From: Branchiostoma floridae
Lineage: Eukaryota; Chordata; Leptocardii; Amphioxiformes; Branchiostomatidae
Length of the DNA stretch: 64,000 nucleotides
Assembly: GCF_000003815.2 (NCBI RefSeq)
Contig: NC_049983.1
Coordinates: 19,295,898-19,359,897, forward strand
Reading direction: 5' to 3'
This document shows, piece after piece, positions 59,481 through 64,000 of the stretch. Within the stretch, counting starts at the first letter, position 1. Each line of letters starts with the position of its first letter. The notes under the pieces were generated by a model that saw only the letters and a list, made by a program, of their open reading frames with translations, made no database searches and had not been told where the DNA came from. Position numbers and translations under genes: made by a program.

Positions 59481-62400
59481 AAACTACCAAGTCTTATTCT
59501 AAAAGGATTTTAGTAATATTCATGCAATTTCAAAATTTAGCGCCGCCTTCACATCGCTGAAATTAAGTGACTCCATTTTCCCCCAAACGCTATAATTTCC
59601 AAACGCAAGATTAAATGGATTTACATCAAACCAAGATCAAACAAACAAGTAGTCAGGGTGTGGGTGGGATGATCACATTTCGCACCCGGGCTATCACCGC
59701 CCCCCTGTCTGGCCCGTGGCGCCAGCGGTGACAGCGTTAACAAGTTAGTTTCCATGGTAATAGGGGCTCGACTAGAATCCAGGCCCACCATTGGTGTTGA
59801 AACATTCCACAACGGTTCCCTGGGCTTATGGCAAGCGGCGCACAAACTCCGCGGGGAGGAGTCTACAAGCTCCGGATAGCGGAGTTTGCGTTACACAGAC
59901 TAGGAAAATTAGCTTTTTAACCAGTCTCACTTTCCTGCAAAGTTGAGCCGGAAGTTGCAGTCATGTGTGTAACAGATAATGCTACAGTGTACAAAATGTT
60001 ATTGCGGGAAATTGAAAGTGGGTGGAAAGGCAAAATTGCTTTACACATCCAAGGGCTGTAGCCAAAATGGCAGGAAATTGGGCACCGGCTTTGAAATACC
60101 ACCCACCAGCTAATATCTATGTGTCATATAACATACTTGGTGACATATATAGATTAAAGTAATAAGCTTTGCCTACCATGTTTTACATTTCTTTGACAAC
60201 ATTTAGAGTATGCTTTGATGTTTTTCATTGACAACTGAGTATCGTGACCTCATGTAGAGTTCTGTTATCAAATTGAATGCTGTCAACTGATAAAATCATG
60301 TCCGGAATTTTATAAGTCATTATTTTGATATGTAGTATATTTTCATCCGTTACTGCATATGAAAACAATCATGTAACTCAGACATCAGTTGTACAATTTA
60401 TACCAGAAAACAAGTTGTGATATACAAAGCATTTTACAAAAAAAGTCAGTTGGATAAGCCGTTCCAGAGTAATGTTATCTTACAGTTACCCTTCATGTAA
60501 TCCCTGCACAATGCTCATATCAGAGCTGTGCTTGTGCAACATCCTCATGTACATGGAACAGATTCGTTTCTAGCAGACTTGATTACTTGAGGGATTACGG
60601 AGCCCTGGCCTCCGACCCATGTTACATGAAACAGATTGTCCTGGCTGTGAGAACTAGACCCTGTCTAACACTTCAGCTTGCTGGTGTACATCCTTAGTAG
60701 TTAGTGTTTCCTGATAATGCTCATGGCCAAAGGAACAGAAATTATCAAAATTCACTTATCATTGATCAATTATTTAAATTGTGTGTCAACTTTCTGACCC
60801 TGCTTTGCTTCAAATGTTCTGTGCTGTTATTCTAATCTTAAACTATGCAACATTTAATAGTGATCAGCTTAAAACTAACCTTGATAACAAAAGATGATGA
60901 AGCTACGAAACAGTACCGTGATAATCTTTTGGTACAGGCTCAAAAGACCAGATCAACAATGTACTGGTACTGTATCTGTGTACACTAATTATGTGCAACT
61001 AAGGACATATGCATGAAAACAATAATTTAGCAATGGAAAAGACAATGATAATGTGGTGCTACCTACAGCTAGTTTTTTTCTGTTTCAATATACATTCTGT
61101 CAAGTAGTCAACAGTTCATTTATATGTCGTTATGTTAGAGCACATCTTCCTTTGTCAAAGTTATTTAGCACCTGTGCCTGTACCTGATGTCATACCATAC
61201 CTTGGCAAAAAAACTGTCCATCTGGGTGTTCTAGACCCATATTTTACAGTGAGACCTGGGCTTCCAAGTTGTACAGGTTTCTATCAAATGATTTGAACTC
61301 GCTTGGCGTACGCCGCTGTCAAAAATTGGAATACCAGACTTGTTTGAGGACATTTCCTCAATTTCTGGTGCATTTTGCATTGTTTTTCTGGTGGGTATTT
61401 CTCATCGCCCTCTGTCCCAGCCCTCCCGCAGGTCTGGCTGGTACCTTATATAATACACCATGTTTTATTCAATCTATATTTAACTTTGGGCACACCTCCC
61501 TGGCTGATACCTGTCGTGCCCTTTTTGCATGTAGGCATTCACAGCATGAAGAAATCTTTTGCTAGACCTGGAGAGCTCCATTCGTTAGAGGTGTAAAGTA
61601 AGAAGAATGTCCTACATGGCCCATTACGTGCTGTTGCTAGCCACCTAAATCTCTGCATTTGGAAGCAGGTTGAACTCTTGTGACTTTGGATCAATGGTGA
61701 TACATCGATAAATCCATCATAGCATTGCAGGCTGATTATTCCAAGGAAATGTCTGACATGAAGGACAGAGAGGTTTCACGTGGATACAGACGACCAACAA
61801 TGCCGTAAATTAAACTCCAGGACATCCACCCCATGTTTGACACATGAAGCAGAACAAACTGGCCCGAGCCATTCCAGAGAAAGAAAACAGGGAGCAAAAG
61901 TTCACTTTGCTTTGTGAATTTGGCACTGCATACATCTAAGCAGCTGCAGTTTTCTCTGCTATTTACACCAAGTGTGTCAACTGCCTGTTCAGGGAACTCT
62001 TGAACAGGATTTACAGACTGACAAACCACCGTATCTACTTTTTGAGCTCTCCCCGTATAATTTCAAACAATCCATCAGTTTACCTTGAAAAGATTTGAGC
62101 ACATTCAACTAAACATGTAGATAATCAATCAAAAAGTATTGTTTTGAATTTGCTGCTTTGTTGTTAGTTAAGTTTGATTTAAGTTTGTTATTTCATGTAT
62201 TGTAGACTTAGACTTTGGGGCTTGCGTGACAACACATGAGGCAGTCAGGTTGGCCCAGAAGACTCCATAGGTAGAGCCTGAACCTAAGTCATTCTTGTCC
62301 AAATTGGCATGATCATTGCCTCTAATTTTTTTTTTGTGTGCGTGCTCTCTTTGACCTTGTTGAGCCACATTGTTTGACCAATACACACTGCCATTGAATA

Positions 62401-63999
62401 TGCCTCTGGCTTGCATAGCAATGGCTGCGGTAGTGTTCAATAATTTATGGATCGATCATGACTTATCACCATTGTGACATGGAATTGATGAGTGTTTGCC
62501 ATCTTTCTATGGAAGCAATAACCGTGACTCATGGAGATACGTACTATTGATGCTGTTGGCAGCTCTTGATAGGGTTTGGTACGTACAAGAATGTTTTTTC
62601 TTCTTGGACTGGTCCAGAAAAAAATCAGTGAACCGGATGTTGGACTGATTCGAAAATGAATAGATCATACCGGCAAGTTGTCATGTGTTTTGGGGCTTAC
62701 AGGTAAAAACCCCCCAGCAAGAGCGAAGTAGAGGGGAGTTGATACTCATTTTACAGAGTTTCTACAGTCAAACTTTGTTTTTGTTGAAAACAGAAGCAGT
62801 TAGTGTTGTTTACATGAAGTTAAGATTTTAAAATGGACGTCGAATACTCTATGAAACAGATTCCTTTGTAGCGAAATGGACCATTGTTTTGAGTATCACC
62901 CATTCACAAGTATTCAAAGATACAAGGTCCATTTTTTATATTTTTTTTTTATACCAGTACCCATCCCTACCTGTTGACAAGCTGAATTCTGACCCTAAAT
63001 GAAAGTTTTGTTTACATATCTTGGCAAGAAAATGTTTTTTAAAGCATTTGCAAGTTCTGGACCATGCATGTTACTTCTGATGAAGGAGAACAGAATGGTG
63101 CAAATGTTTTGGTTTGGTACTCTGTACAAATGGTACATTCTGTATGTACATTGTATAATGATGAATAAGAAAATATAAAGTTATTGTATGTAACAGGTGT
63201 TTAGAATAGCACATATACCTTAACATAGTTGTGTAGTTTATGTGGCTAAAGTTATATCACTTTTGGAAAGTCAAGAAAAAGGGAAGAAAATCTACGATTT
63301 GTTTAAATTGTATCAAAAATGTAAAAGTGTCATTCTTCTGAGTCATGGGTTTGTCATGTAATATTTGTCAATACGGTTACTTTTGCTGGTTTACTTTTAA
63401 TAGCAGATCACTAGGGCAAAAGCCAGCTTTTGAAACTAAAAAAAAAAATAATTCAAAAAAATATGAGGATATTTGCTTTCTTCCTTCTCTGTTTTTTTAC
63501 ATGCTATTCACGGAACTCAACATGCTCTTATCACTCAGCCTGCAAGTTATCTTTTGATATCTGGAGATATTGTCAACTTCTATCAAATCCAAAGGAATGT
63601 CACGGATGGTGCAAATATCAACGAATTATTGGTGCACAAACTTTCATAGTCATCTTTTACTTTATATTACTCTGGTTGAGAAGGTGGTATCAAGGCACGA
63701 CTTCAACACAGCTCTATGCCTGAGCAAACTTTGACAGGGAGAGCCTATAACAAATGACTTTGCATTTCCCTCTCATCTGATAATTTCAGGAATCAAGGAA
63801 ATTTTGGCAGGCCTGTGAAACGGGCTATAATTGAAGATCTGCATCACAATCCCACAATGCTGTTCTTCCACCTGAAAAGGCCTTCCATAAATTTTGAGAT
63901 GGGGAAGATAAGGGGGGAGATGTATGCGGCGACAGGTGTGCGATCGTCTGCAGATGTGATGCATCGGTTACCACGGGCACAGCAAGCGCCGTGGACACA
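59481..63999. other. gene-free stretch to the window end
   Basis: 59826-59905 shares a GAGTTTGCGTTACACAGACT fragment with 49210. The rest is AT-rich without supported genes. Confidence 0.35.
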
Positions 64000-64000
64000 T

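Overview
This is animal nuclear DNA, not a bacterial window. It is AT-rich, contains two assembly gaps, holds one clearly spliced GT-AG gene, and is dense with small inverted-repeat transposons and minisatellites. A marine invertebrate is likely, and a lancelet (Branchiostoma) is my best guess. The grounds are the transporter family, the kinds of MITE and tandem repeat present, and the very frequent palindrome TACATGTA. No species marker is visible, so this stays an inference.

Layout. Positions 1-600 hold a TATA-less promoter region with two CCAAT boxes and a possible divergent exon on the minus strand. Positions 599-13443 (+) hold the only gene I can build from end to end: 16 exons encoding a 634-residue major facilitator transporter of the ZIFL/YCR023C (DHA1-like) type. 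Its first intron carries a ~185-bp degenerate repeat family, a 47-bp minisatellite and a CA microsatellite. Its third intron carries a 1.1-kb TA-flanked transposon. A hAT-like element lies just past its stop codon.

Positions 15.4-21 kb contain promoter-like sequence: a TATA box, a compact CCAAT/CRE/ETS cluster ending at a splice donor, a broken THAP-domain reading frame behind another CRE, and a duplicated block carrying an ATGGCGGC motif. Within this zone, 17143-18669 is a non-autonomous DNA transposon with an 8-bp target duplication. Its two ends are arrays of 24-bp palindromes spaced about 31 bp apart. This is the most unusual object in the window.

Positions 21.6-64 kb hold no protein gene that I can support. 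They contain a piggyBac-like TTAA element, PIF/Harbinger-like elements flanked by TAA, TA-flanked MITEs (one nested in another element), a 113-bp satellite interrupted by a retroposon tail, a 61-bp minisatellite with higher-order structure, and a CpG-rich promoter-like block near 59 kb. Between these are stretches of non-repetitive, moderately GC-rich sequence that look like cis-regulatory DNA or a very long intron. That reading cannot be tested without comparison to other genomes.
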